DNA of 64,000 bases from Rhodopirellula halodulae (GTDB lineage: Bacteria; Planctomycetota; Planctomycetia; Pirellulales; Pirellulaceae). The stretch is taken from NCBI RefSeq assembly GCF_020966775.1, contig NZ_JAJKFV010000029.1, positions 985,001-1,049,000 on the forward strand, read 5' to 3'. Shown in pieces: positions 18,108 to 27,028 of this stretch. Made by a program: the position numbers and the translations under genes. The notes under the pieces were generated by a model, which saw nothing but the letters and a program-made list of their open reading frames with translations, was not told the DNA's origin and searched no databases. Each line of letters opens with the position of its first letter. Positions within the stretch are counted from its first letter, which is position 1.

Positions 18108-18137
18108 GCGAAGAATTTGTCGTTTTGGGGCACTCGA

Positions 18138-20213
18138 TCAGCGAGGGATTCCAATCGCGAAAAGTTTGTCTTTCGTGCTGATGAAGATTGTCTCGTCCGC
18201 AGCGACGGGCGTGCTGTAAACGCTGGTTCCCATGTTGATCTCTTCGATGGGCTCGTTGTTTTCGGCTCCCAGTTCAAAGACGCAAACGTCGCCGTCTTCG
18301 TCACCGATGTAGACCTTGCCGTCCGCGATCAGGGGGCTGCCCCAGCTTTGGGCGAACATGTCGTAGGTGAAGTGAACGATTGGTGTGCCATCGTCATTGC
18401 CTTTGGCATCCAAGCAGTGCACCAGTCCAGAAAAGTCTGCGATGTAAAGCAGGTCGTCTTTGATCGCGACTGTTCCACAACTGCGGTGCATTTCTTCTTC
18501 GAAGTCGATCTCGCCATCGTCGTTTTGATCGGCGAGCGAGTAGTGCCAAACAACGGCTGAGTTCGGATTGTCGACCGCAGTCTCACCAAGTTCCGGTTCG
18601 ACCGCTTGGATTCGCTTGTGAGCGATGGGCTCTCGCGAATTGCCTTCCATTTTGACGGCTAGTTGAGGTGAAACGTCGCCGCGTTTGGTCGGGTCGATGC
18701 ACCACAGGTGGCCTTCACCTTCGCCATGTTCCGGGTCTTGACCGACGGCGACATACACCAAGCCATCGTAAGCAACGGGGGTCGCGATCAGGTTATTGCG
18801 AGTTCCTTCGCCACCGAGAATCCATTTCGATTCTTTTGGGTTGCAGTCGAATTTCCAAAGCAGTTCACCCTTGCCATCTTTTCCGCCGTCAGCTTTGAAG
18901 CTGTAGAGCCAGCCATCACCACCGCAGAAGAGAACTTGAGGAACGCCGCCGAGCACCTCGATCGAAGGCGACGACCATTGGCCGTGCAGGATGTTGGTGC
19001 CGGGCGATTGGTCGGTCCAGAGGACTTCGCCCGTGTTCTTGTTCATGCAAATGAAGCTGGGGGCGGTGGGAGCGGGCAAGTTGATATGGGATTCGTCCAG
19101 CCCGTTGCTGGTGTTGACGAACAGCAAATCGCCGTAGCTGGTCACGCTGCAGGAGCACATGTTGTGTTGGCTGACGCCGAGTTCCTGCATCATGTTGAAG
19201 ACCCAGATGACATCCGCGTCTTGTTTGTCTTCGACGCCGAGGTTCTTGAAGATGGAGATGCGTGGGCCGAGTTGTTTGATGGCCAGCGTTCGTTGCACGC
19301 CACCAAATTTGCCGTCGGCAGTCCAGGATTTGTTTTCGGCGAGCGTTTTGATCTCAACACTGCCTTCTGCTTCACTACCCGCGTCGGCCAGGACCTTTTT
19401 CAAAGCATCGGTCAGCTCACCTCGGTTCAGAGCGGACAATGAGTCTTCGTAGTCACTGCCTTCGCCGCTGTTTTGCAGATCGGCAACGCGAGCGGCTTCG
19501 TTCTTCACAGGGCCATCATCTTCGCCGTCGTGGAAACCCTTCGTATCGAGACAACGGACTTCGCCACGGCTGGTGACGAACCAAAGACGTTCGCCTTCGA
19601 CGAGCGGGGCACAGCAGATGCCTTGAAGCGGCCAATCGTGCACACGACCGGTGATCAGTTTTTCGCTGCTGTGTTGCCAAAGGAAGCTGCCGTCTTCTTG
19701 GTCGAAGGCCAGTAAGCAGCCCAGGTCAACATTGTTGGGATAACGTTTGAGGTAGCCATTGCCGTTGTTGGTCCCGACGTAGACCTGTCCACCCGCAACG
19801 ACCGGGTTACCGTAAGTTTGGCTGCCGAGACTGGAGAACCAGCGGACGTTCTCGGCTTTGGAGCCATCCCATTCGCCACTTCGACGGTCAAATTTGCCGA
19901 TGTTCCATGACTCGGGAAGGTTCTTGGCATTGGGGACGTTGTTGCGAACGCGGGTACCGCCCCACTGAGGCCATTCTTCACCAGATTCGATGACCTTGGA
20001 GGGTTCGATGAATTCCTCCACATCCGCCGAGGCCGAGACATCGGACTTCGAAGTGTCAACATCCGCGACAACGGTTTCGTTGGCGGCGGCGACCAAGGTT
20101 GCGGTGCCCAAAGGAACAGGCGGCTGGCAACCACTAAGTAAAACGGTGGTCAACGTGCCCAGCATCGCGGAGCCGATCATCAAGCACCAAGCAGAAAATT
20201 CAGAGCGAGCCAT
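18138..20213 (-). CDS. PQQ-type beta-propeller lipoprotein
   Basis: From the ATG at 20213 the protein has 691 residues and a lipoprotein signal ending TTVLLSGC (lipobox Cys about residue 29). The body holds repeated tryptophan-docking blades seen as WPQWGGTRVRNN, YVGTNNGNGYLKR, GEVRCLDTKG and AFDQEDGSFLWQH, the usual PQQ-like propeller pattern shared with BamB and quinoprotein dehydrogenases. No cofactor-binding catalytic set is obvious, so it may be a binding or scaffolding propeller on a membrane. A second propeller gene lies upstream on the same strand with 160 bases between, so they may share regulation. The 5' leader is pyrimidine-rich (CCTCCTCC) with no Shine-Dalgarno. Confidence 0.87.
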   Translation of the reverse strand: MARSEFSAWCLMIGSAMLGTLTTVLLSGCQPPVPLGTATLVAAANETVVADVDTSKSDVSASADVEEFIEPSKVIESGEEWPQWGGTRVRNNVPNAKNLPESWNIGKFDRRSGEWDGSKAENVRWFSSLGSQTYGNPVVAGGQVYVGTNNGNGYLKRYPNNVDLGCLLAFDQEDGSFLWQHSSEKLITGRVHDWPLQGICCAPLVEGERLWFVTSRGEVRCLDTKGFHDGEDDGPVKNEAARVADLQNSGEGSDYEDSLSALNRGELTDALKKVLADAGSEAEGSVEIKTLAENKSWTADGKFGGVQRTLAIKQLGPRISIFKNLGVEDKQDADVIWVFNMMQELGVSQHNMCSCSVTSYGDLLFVNTSNGLDESHINLPAPTAPSFICMNKNTGEVLWTDQSPGTNILHGQWSSPSIEVLGGVPQVLFCGGDGWLYSFKADGGKDGKGELLWKFDCNPKESKWILGGEGTRNNLIATPVAYDGLVYVAVGQDPEHGEGEGHLWCIDPTKRGDVSPQLAVKMEGNSREPIAHKRIQAVEPELGETAVDNPNSAVVWHYSLADQNDDGEIDFEEEMHRSCGTVAIKDDLLYIADFSGLVHCLDAKGNDDGTPIVHFTYDMFAQSWGSPLIADGKVYIGDEDGDVCVFELGAENNEPIEEINMGTSVYSTPVAADETIFISTKDKLFAIGIPR

Positions 20214-20375
20214 GATTGTTTTTAAAGGAGGAGGGGCGTTGGAGGGTTGGGGCTTGAACACCATCAATTTTGAAGTGGCGAACTTGAGTTTGCGATCTTC
20301 GATGGGTTCAGCGGTTGGAACGGAGCTATCCAGCTATCACGAGGGATGGCTATCAATTGAGATGGCTCCGTCGCA

Positions 20376-22691
20376 TCATTCGTTGGGTGTCACTTCCAAG
20401 TTGTCGATGTAAAGTTCCGCGACTTTGGCGTTGCCATAGAGACCGGGGCTGGCGGACATGACGGGGCTTTTGTCTTCCGCCGTCACCGTCCAATCGCTCG
20501 GTTCCGTTTCGCCGCGTGGCCAGACCTTTCCTTTCAGAATGGCGACCGCGTCATCGCCGGTGCCCTGCACTTCCGCGCGGAACTTCATGCGGTACCACTG
20601 GCCTTCCTTCCATGGGAAGTCAACGGTTTGAGCCATTCGCAATTGAGGCGACCAGGATCGGATCTGAAGTTGTTGGCTGTTGCCCATCAAATCCAACACG
20701 TAACCGTGTGCGGTCAGGCCGATGTCCGGCAATTGATCGTTGTTGCGGTCACCGCGCACGTCAGCGGCGATGGTGTAATTCGTGAGATCACTGCTACCCA
20801 TCCAGGCACGGCTACGCGCACCTTTGGGAATCGTGTTGACCTTCACCAGAGCGGGCGAGCCATCGACCGGGCGAATCACGTGACGATAACGAGCACCCAC
20901 CCAGGACAATGGAGGATCCGAAAGTTTGTCGAAGTCGAACGCCCATGGCAGATCAGGGACGATTCGCACGCGAGTGTTGCCAACGACGTCGCCAACTTTG
21001 GCGATGATGGTGGCGGCTGTGTGAGCCGCGTCGGCATTTGCGGTGAAGACGTTGCCGCTGATCGAACCGGGGCCTTCCACGCTGTATGAAACGGCGGAAT
21101 CAGCCGGGTCGGCCAAGCGTTGCCCCAAGCGATTGAATAGGCGGACCGACAATTCCATCGTTTGTCCGGGACGCAGCAAAGCTTCGGCGGGAGTGACCAG
21201 AAGCTGAGCTGGTTCGGGATTCTCTTCGACAGCGGTTTCGCCCAGCATTTGTTCGGCAAGGACTTCGGCTTTTTGGGTCGAGCTTTCTTGCCCGACGCAG
21301 TAGAGCGCTGACGATCCTTGGAAATACAGTTTGCCGCCGGCCAGGATGGGCGACGAGTGGAAGGCTTCGTTGCGGATTCGGCCTTTGCTGAGGAACTCGA
21401 CGCCGTCCTCGGTCATCTCCAAAATCGCCCAGCGACCATTTTCGGTCAGCACATAGAGCTTTTGATCCGCGACGAGCAGCGAAGGCCATTGCTTGCGGTC
21501 GCCGATGGCGATTCGCTCGGCAATCAGATCACCGGTTTCCGTGTCGATGACCCAAAGCTTGCAGCGGTCGTCCACCACGTACAACCGATTGTCGACAACG
21601 ACGGGAGCACTGCGGCCGACCACCAACTCCTCGAGTTTCCAGACTTCACGGACGTATGTTTCGTCCCCGGTTCCGCCGACTTCCATCGCGGCGACGGCAC
21701 CCATGGAGCTGCCGGTGACATTCTCTTCACTGTGGCTGGCGTAGACGCGATTTCCATCGACCAATGGGGTGGCGAACAATCCGCGGCGTGAAAGGGTTTG
21801 GTGCCACAGAGGTTTTCCGGTGCGAGGTTGGAAACCCCAAACGGCCCCGTCTCCTGCGCCGAGGATCAATTGCCGTTGGCCTTCGATGGTGGTCAGCGTG
21901 GGGGCCGAATACGTTGTGTCGTTGGGCAGGTCTTTCGTGCCGCTGAACCAGACGACTTCGCCGGTCAATTTGTCCATGGCGATCAAGCGGTGGTTCGGCT
22001 TGGCGGCTTCACCCCAGTTGATAATGATGCCGCTGATGATCACGAGATCCTCGTGAATTACAGGAAAGTTGGTGCGACCACCGTAGGTCGATAGCATCCC
22101 AAATTGCTCGTGCAGCGGTTTGCTCCAGACCGTTTCGCCGGTTTCGCCGTTGATGCACAGGAACAAATCGCAGACGCCCAAGGCGTATACGTTGCCGCTT
22201 TCGGGATCCGCGACGACGCTGCTCCAACCGACTCGCGTGTCAGGGACGTCCGACATCCAGACGTTGAAGCTGTTTTCCCAAAGGGTTTCACCGGTTTCCG
22301 CGTCCAGGCAGACGACTTTCTCGCCCTCGGTCGACGTACCAGGGTTGGAACGCATGAGTGTGTACAAACGTCCATTCATCACGACAGGCGTGCTGCGAGA
22401 CCCGATGTCTTCGCGTTTCCACAGCAAATTGCTGCCTTCGCCGCCATCCGCGTCCCAGTCTTCGACCAGATTTTCGGCTTCTGCCGTGCCGTTGAAATGT
22501 GGGCCCCGCCAATAGGTCCAGTCGGCGGAGCCATTTTCCTGGGCGAAGAGCGAAGGGCACGATGCCGCCGAACAGACGACAAAGGCGAGCACTAACATCG
22601 AACGAGCCAAGACTCGCAAATGGTGAGCAGCGATGGGGGTGGTCCTGAGAATGCGTGGCGAGGTGATGGGGCGTCGTAACGGCGCGAACAT
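20376..22691 (-). CDS. Exported PQQ-type beta-propeller protein with C-terminal extra domains
   Basis: With the ATG at 22691 the protein has 771 residues and a signal peptide (SMLVLAFVVCSAASCPSLFA-Q). The N-terminal 420 or so residues form a PQQ-like propeller (WTYWRGPHFNGTAE, VVCLDAETGETLWEN, LFLCINGETGETVW). A region with LLVTPAEALLRPGQTMELSVRLF looks like an immunoglobulin-like domain, and the C-terminal 180 residues resemble the jelly-roll domains that often accompany exported planctomycete proteins. The role is unknown, possibly carbohydrate binding. The frame is open further upstream to 22835, but that part lacks signal character. It is paired with the propeller lipoprotein downstream. 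Confidence 0.86.
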   Translation of the reverse strand: MFAPLRRPITSPRILRTTPIAAHHLRVLARSMLVLAFVVCSAASCPSLFAQENGSADWTYWRGPHFNGTAEAENLVEDWDADGGEGSNLLWKREDIGSRSTPVVMNGRLYTLMRSNPGTSTEGEKVVCLDAETGETLWENSFNVWMSDVPDTRVGWSSVVADPESGNVYALGVCDLFLCINGETGETVWSKPLHEQFGMLSTYGGRTNFPVIHEDLVIISGIIINWGEAAKPNHRLIAMDKLTGEVVWFSGTKDLPNDTTYSAPTLTTIEGQRQLILGAGDGAVWGFQPRTGKPLWHQTLSRRGLFATPLVDGNRVYASHSEENVTGSSMGAVAAMEVGGTGDETYVREVWKLEELVVGRSAPVVVDNRLYVVDDRCKLWVIDTETGDLIAERIAIGDRKQWPSLLVADQKLYVLTENGRWAILEMTEDGVEFLSKGRIRNEAFHSSPILAGGKLYFQGSSALYCVGQESSTQKAEVLAEQMLGETAVEENPEPAQLLVTPAEALLRPGQTMELSVRLFNRLGQRLADPADSAVSYSVEGPGSISGNVFTANADAAHTAATIIAKVGDVVGNTRVRIVPDLPWAFDFDKLSDPPLSWVGARYRHVIRPVDGSPALVKVNTIPKGARSRAWMGSSDLTNYTIAADVRGDRNNDQLPDIGLTAHGYVLDLMGNSQQLQIRSWSPQLRMAQTVDFPWKEGQWYRMKFRAEVQGTGDDAVAILKGKVWPRGETEPSDWTVTAEDKSPVMSASPGLYGNAKVAELYIDNLEVTPNE

Positions 22692-22915
22692 CAAGCAATC
22701 CGGTGGGTGGGGGCAAAGGTGGGGAAGGAGAGGAAAGACAGAATAGTCCGAATCCTCTGGTTGAAATGATTTTAGCGTGGACGCACCCGTCGAGGGCAGA
22801 CCCCGCTTTGTATGAAGTTTGCAAAACTTGACCAACGCCGCGAAAACGGTGTCTCGAATTCCGTGTTCTCGACCGGGTCAGTTGGGAGAAGGCGAATCCG
22901 CCGGTGTTCGACGAA

Positions 22916-23368
22916 TCAATTGCGACTTTCACCGGGAAAATGCTCGTCACGCGAGTCGAACTCGGGTGTGCAAACGATCAGCACTTCCATCTCGCCGATT
23001 GCTCGGTGAGTGACGCCCGGCGGAATCAGGATGGATTTCAAAGGCTGTACCGGGTGTCGAACCCCGTCCAATTCAATGGCCGCATCGGGATCGCACTTTA
23101 AGATCACGTAAATTTCGGTGTGTTCGCGATGGAAATGTGCTCGCGCGTCTTGGCTGATCTGGGTGAAATGCAACGTGCCGGGGAAATCATCCGAATCCGC
23201 GAAAGCGCGGCGTGCGATTCCGCAGGGGCAGTCGACCGGATCAATCGCCCGCAGATCGACGATCTCTGGTGTGCGCAGATGCGGAACTCCGTCCGCGGAA
23301 CCGTTTGATGGGGAGGCGGAAATCGAATTTGCTGCGGTGAAGTTTGGTTTCACATCGGTACGTTTCAC
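22916..23368 (-). CDS. Cupin-domain protein
   Basis: The frame is open to 23482, but its first codons lie in a hairpin (23453-23482). I chose a GTG at 23368 (150 residues); ATG at 23446 and GTG at 23353 are alternatives. A single cupin barrel is visible: the first metal-binding motif HFHREHTEIYVIL (His-x-His...Glu) and the second PPGVTHRAIGEMEVLIV with its His. The N-terminal part has PCGIARRAFAD, usual in small cupins. Such proteins bind a metal and may be sugar isomerases or sensors; no substrate is deducible. It is isolated between the propeller gene and a hairpin-rich tract. Confidence 0.78.
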   Translation of the reverse strand: MKRTDVKPNFTAANSISASPSNGSADGVPHLRTPEIVDLRAIDPVDCPCGIARRAFADSDDFPGTLHFTQISQDARAHFHREHTEIYVILKCDPDAAIELDGVRHPVQPLKSILIPPGVTHRAIGEMEVLIVCTPEFDSRDEHFPGESRN

Positions 23369-23452
23369 GGCCCAGTGCCCCTCGTTTTGAGCGTGGTTCC
23401 CGCCCGGAGGTGGGTGAAAGTGGTGGTCTGCAACGATTGCATGCATCGTAGC

Positions 23453-23866
23453 GTGGGTTTGTTCGGGACAACCCGAACCCACCGAATAACCGGTTCAAAA
23501 TTTCGTAAGCCGCAAACGTTAACAAGCTGCCGAAAAACGCCCAAACCACTGCATTGATCGAGGGTAGTCGCCGATACGTTTGTTGTCCGACTGACCTAAG
23601 CCGGTCGGTGACGCTCCCGGCGTCGCCTTCCAACACGGCTCTGACAGCCGGACAGACCCAGAAGTGCCGACAGCGGATGTCTGCACTTGGCAGAAAGTTC
23701 CTTCATCCACGGTTGTCTTCACCACACCGTCGCCAGCGACGCTGGCCAGAATCGAAATGGATTTCAGGACTGAACGAAGTCAGCGGGCTGGGTGCTCGCA
23801 CCTGGTTCGGTTTGTGTTCTGAAGTCGCATCCTCGGGACTTGATCGTCGGCGACTTCGTCCGACGA
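23453..23866. repeat. Hairpin-dense non-coding tract
   Basis: At least six separate inverted repeats lie in 414 bases: 23453-23482 (GTGGGTT/AACCCAC with an inner CGGG/CCCG), 23607-23627 (8 bp, loop TCCCG), 23636-23650 (CGGCT/AGCCG), 23662-23688 (AAGTGC...GCACTT with an inner GACA/TGTC), 23732-23746 (GCCAGC/GCTGGC) and 23844-23866 (TCGTCGG/CCGACGA). No frame here looks protein-coding. It may be a structured RNA or a dispersed repeat. Confidence 0.6.
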
Positions 23867-23972
23867 CCGTGTCCCCAAGGACACCGATTCAACGGTGAGG
23901 TTGCACGATCGCGAGTGACGGATCACTGCCGACAACTTCCCGCAACAATCTCGAGAGGGAGAATAATCTCCG
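23483..23972. other. Intergenic region upstream of the Cys-rich repeat gene
   Basis: About 490 bases between the cupin gene and the Cys-rich gene. Apart from the hairpin tract, the last 80 bases should hold the promoter of the Cys-rich gene; GAGAGGGAG at 23953-23961 sits about 12 bases before its ATG and may act as a distant ribosome-binding site. Confidence 0.5.
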
Positions 23973-24869
23973 ATGAAGCGGACAATTTTAACACTGACGA
24001 TGATCGTGGCGAGCTCGGTTTGTACGCAAAGCTTCGGCTTTGACTTGCTGGACCGCATGCTCGGCATGAAAGGCTGCGGCAGCTCCACGGCTTGCTGTGA
24101 AGCTCCTGTTTGTGAGCCTACTTGTGGCTTGGAAGCACCTTGCGGTGGCTGTGACAGCGACTGCGGATGTGCACCTGCTTGCGAACCCGACTGCGGTTGC
24201 GAAGCACCTTGTGGCGGTTGCGACAGCGGATGTGGCTTGCTGAAAGGCAAGTTGCTGAGCGGATGCAATAGCTGCGAACCAGCTTGCGGTTGCGAAGTTG
24301 CTGATTGCGGCTGTGCACCTGCTTGCGAAACCGCATGCGAGCCAGCTTGCGGTTGCGAAATCGCTGCTTGCGAACCTTCTTGCTGCGACAGCGGATGCTC
24401 GATCGGCAAGGGTGGTTTGTTGAGCAAGTTGTTCGGCGGCAAAGGCTGCAACAGCTGCTGCGAAGCTCCTTGTGAAATCGCCTGCGAGCCAGCTTGCGGT
24501 TGCGAAGTTGCTGACTGCGGCTGTGCACCTGCTTGCGAAACCGTATGCGAACCAGCTTGTGGTTGCGAAATCGCTGCTTGCGAACCTTCTTGCTGCGACA
24601 GCGGATGCTGCTCGGTTGGCAAGGGTGGCTTGCTGAAGAAACTGTTCGGCAACTTGGGTTGCAAGAAGAGCGGCTGCTGCGACATGGGTTGCGACGCTGC
24701 ACCTTGCGACACCGGATGCGGATGTGGAACGACCTACGCAGCACCTACCGCTGCTCCAGTCGAAGCTCCTCAAGCTGCTCCAATGCCACCAGCACCGATC
24801 GTTGATCCAAGTGCAAGCATTTCCCGTAATCGTCGCGTCATTCAGGCCAGTGCCAGCTACGTTCGCTGA
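23973..24869 (+). CDS. Exported Cys-rich repeat protein
   Basis: A 298-residue protein with signal peptide MKRTILTLTMIVASSVCTQSFG. The mature part is dominated by Cys-containing modules such as CEPACGCE, CGGCDSGCG and CEIAACEPSCC, alternating with GKGGLLSKLFGGKGC-type spacers. The segment EPACGCEVADCGCAPACET through GLLSKLFGG is duplicated with a 70-residue (210-base) offset. A Pro/Ala-rich linker and a basic Arg-rich end (SRNRRVIQASASYVR) follow. The composition suggests a disulfide-cross-linked surface protein, or metal binding; neither is shown. Codon use is strongly biased (GCTTGCGG repeated), hinting at high expression. A clear terminator follows. A second Cys-rich exported gene lies at 52 kb. 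Confidence 0.88.
   Translation: MKRTILTLTMIVASSVCTQSFGFDLLDRMLGMKGCGSSTACCEAPVCEPTCGLEAPCGGCDSDCGCAPACEPDCGCEAPCGGCDSGCGLLKGKLLSGCNSCEPACGCEVADCGCAPACETACEPACGCEIAACEPSCCDSGCSIGKGGLLSKLFGGKGCNSCCEAPCEIACEPACGCEVADCGCAPACETVCEPACGCEIAACEPSCCDSGCCSVGKGGLLKKLFGNLGCKKSGCCDMGCDAAPCDTGCGCGTTYAAPTAAPVEAPQAAPMPPAPIVDPSASISRNRRVIQASASYVR
24276..24695 (+). repeat. 210-bp tandem duplication inside the Cys-rich gene
   Basis: The segment beginning GAACCAGCTTGCGGTTGCGA at 24276 recurs nearly identically at 24486 (GAGCCAGCTTGCGGTTGCGA), giving a 70-codon duplication whose second copy decays near its end. Confidence 0.8.
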
Positions 24870-24923
24870 GTGACTCGTTCACCCAGAAAACAGTAGACCA
24901 CTGCGTCACACAGACGTGACTTC

Positions 24924-24965
24924 AAACGCCTCGGCGAAGGGTAACCTTCCCCGGGGCGTTTTTCG
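24924..24965 (+). terminator. Rho-independent terminator of the Cys-rich gene
   Basis: AAACGCC...CGAAGG pairs with CCTTC...GGGGCGTTT around a GTAA loop, followed by a T-run, 55 bases after the stop codon at 24869. Confidence 0.85.
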
Positions 24966-24985
24966 TGCGCTCAGGACAGTCCGCG

Positions 24986-26986
24986 TCACACGCCGCGAAC
25001 GATCGCGTAGATGCTGATCTGCATTCGCGAAAGCTTGCTGATGTAGTCTTCCATCAACTCGATTGGCTGCACCTGGTGCATGTCCGAGATTTCAATCGCC
25101 AAACAGTCCGGCAGGGTTTCGCCGCCACGCACGGGATCCAGCGACAACCAATGGTCGTCCGCTTTGGCCATCACCCAAGCGTGGTAAACGAAGCGGTTGC
25201 CTTTGGGAAGGCTTCGGCGGGTTTGAAAAGGCAGCGACGGGTCCGGCGTCGCCGAAATCGTTTCGGCACCTTGGTGACGAATGCCCAAGACAAGTCGACA
25301 TGGTATTTTTGCAGATCGAAGCAGCGCCATCAGCAAGAGTGATTGTTCCGTGCTGTCCGCCGCCGACGAATCGGCGATCTCACTTGCTGCACGCATTCCT
25401 TTGGAAAGCGGAGTGAACGACATCAGCGAATGCACTGTGCGATTCATTTCCATCACGCGTTCGGCGGTCGAGAAATTGGCTCCTCCTGCAGTGGCGTTGG
25501 CGATCCGGCGAACGGAGGCTGAGCGGAAGTCGATCAGCGAGGTGGACGCCAAATCATTGGGCGACTCGTCGGTCTGCAACTGATCGAAACGGTCGCGAAG
25601 TTTGGATTTTGGCACGGCGACTCGTGACACGATCAGCTTTTGCTGCAATTCGTTCTTGCCCCGTTGCAGGTATTGCCGCGGGGCGAGGGCAGCCTGATCA
25701 GTGAATGCTTGGTTCTCGCTTTCCGTTTTGTCCGCAGCGCTAGTCGAGTCAGCATCATTCGGGTCAGGAACGGTCTCCGGTGCAGGTGGTTTGGCCCACA
25801 CGATCTTGTAGCCAACTTGTTGCAGGTCGCCTTTCAGCAGGCTCTCTTCGGTCTCGATGGGTTTGCCTGGAACCTGCAGCGAGATCGGAGCGTCCTGTTG
25901 AAGGAATTCGCGACCCAGCAATTCGTACTGCGTTTCGGTGCAACCGTAAGAGAAGCGTTGCTCATTGGACACGTGGTAGAGCTGAACGTCGCCATTGTCG
26001 TCGAACCAATAAACGGATTCCCGTTGACGCTCAGGACCCAGTGACAACAAACACGAAGCTTCCTGCAGCACCACTTCTTGGAAACCCTCTCGCGTGAGGA
26101 CCGATGGAGACGCCAACGAGTTGTGCTGCAATCGTAGGTTGGCGACTTCTCCCAGGATCGGAAGCAGCACTTTGGCTTGTCGGACTTCACCTTCTTGCAG
26201 GGGCTTTCGCCGCAATGTTTGGTAAACGTGCAGCGGGCCACCCAACGGAGAATCAATTCGCAGCGTTTTGCGTTTGGTGGTGATCAGGCGATCGTCGTCG
26301 AACCGCACTTCATTCGCGGTGACTTCGATGTTGCGATGGAACTCGATGGGCCCGCGTCGAAACGTGCAGTCCACCTTTTTCAAATTGCCATCGGCGTCAT
26401 GCCAAAAGGTCTGTTGGTTGGACTCGAGGATTTGCAGCATGCCTCGATAGGTCAGCCCGCGTTCTTCCAAGTCGACACGGATTTGATCATCGGTGTCGCG
26501 AGTCGATTTGGCGTGGATCCCGCCAAGGATTGTCGAACGCAAGCTGTGGATCTGCCAAGATTCCCATTCGTCGGCCAAGCGAGGGTCTCTCTCGACCGGC
26601 GATCCATTGTTCGTGCTCGTTCCCGTTGTTGATGAAAGCGTCCGCGAGGTTTCTGAGTTCCCGTTGACACCGCCACCGCCCAAGTCGGCTGTGTCGAACG
26701 CTTGTTCGGGCGTCGATGGGCGCGCCGAGTTGCGTGACTGGGATGTCAGTGTGGAGGAAGTTTCGGATTGCCAGGGGGCCGGTTTCTCGAACGTCTGGAT
26801 GTCGTATCGATCGGGGAAGTCACAGCCGGCCAAACCAGCGACGATGCAAAGCCCGAGCAAAACGGGGGATCGACCAGAGCCGCCGCAATGTGGCGAACGA
26901 TTCAACGATATCGACTCGCACATTCTGGATCGAATGGCGGAAACGGCCGAGACGAATGCCGAGAGAAAAGATGCTGTTCGATCCAT
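24986..26986 (-). CDS. Transglutaminase-fold lipoprotein lacking the catalytic Cys
   Basis: From the ATG at 26986 (a TTG at 27028 and an ATG at 26923 are alternatives) the protein has 666 residues. A lipoprotein signal ends CIVAGLAGC. A 400-residue N-terminal region has no recognised domain. The C-terminal domain has the transglutaminase-like core: ADSTEQSLLLMALLRSAKIP at the usual nucleophile helix, then VYHAWV (His) and WLSLDPV (Asp). In the family the first motif reads D-C-T-E; here the Cys is Ser545 (codon 25352-25354 AGC). Such domains act as peptidases or cross-linkers, but with Ser this copy may be inactive or a binder. It sits between the Cys-rich repeat gene and a divergent unknown gene. 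Confidence 0.82.
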   Translation of the reverse strand: MDRTASFLSAFVSAVSAIRSRMCESISLNRSPHCGGSGRSPVLLGLCIVAGLAGCDFPDRYDIQTFEKPAPWQSETSSTLTSQSRNSARPSTPEQAFDTADLGGGGVNGNSETSRTLSSTTGTSTNNGSPVERDPRLADEWESWQIHSLRSTILGGIHAKSTRDTDDQIRVDLEERGLTYRGMLQILESNQQTFWHDADGNLKKVDCTFRRGPIEFHRNIEVTANEVRFDDDRLITTKRKTLRIDSPLGGPLHVYQTLRRKPLQEGEVRQAKVLLPILGEVANLRLQHNSLASPSVLTREGFQEVVLQEASCLLSLGPERQRESVYWFDDNGDVQLYHVSNEQRFSYGCTETQYELLGREFLQQDAPISLQVPGKPIETEESLLKGDLQQVGYKIVWAKPPAPETVPDPNDADSTSAADKTESENQAFTDQAALAPRQYLQRGKNELQQKLIVSRVAVPKSKLRDRFDQLQTDESPNDLASTSLIDFRSASVRRIANATAGGANFSTAERVMEMNRTVHSLMSFTPLSKGMRAASEIADSSAADSTEQSLLLMALLRSAKIPCRLVLGIRHQGAETISATPDPSLPFQTRRSLPKGNRFVYHAWVMAKADDHWLSLDPVRGGETLPDCLAIEISDMHQVQPIELMEDYISKLSRMQISIYAIVRGV

Positions 26987-27028
26987 CTTGAACCAGCCGC
27001 GGGGAAGCGATGCAAAAGAGCGGACCAA

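Larger units (their letters stand above)
17481..18137. other. Intergenic region between metF and the PQQ propeller gene
   Basis: About 655 bases without a recognised gene except a possible small ORF at 17819 and the terminator hairpin at 18074. A 229-codon minus-strand frame here has no recognisable features and would run through the terminator and into the end of the propeller gene, so it is not called. Confidence 0.5.

Noticed and set aside
17615-18304. A 229-codon minus frame between metF and the propeller gene
   Set aside because: It spans the terminator hairpin and the 3' end of the propeller gene and has Arg/Ser-rich shadow composition.
23241-23636. A 131-codon minus frame crossing the cupin gene and the hairpin tract
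   Set aside because: One hydrophobic stretch is visible, but the frame overlaps the cupin and runs through several hairpins. It may be part of a repeat rather than a gene.
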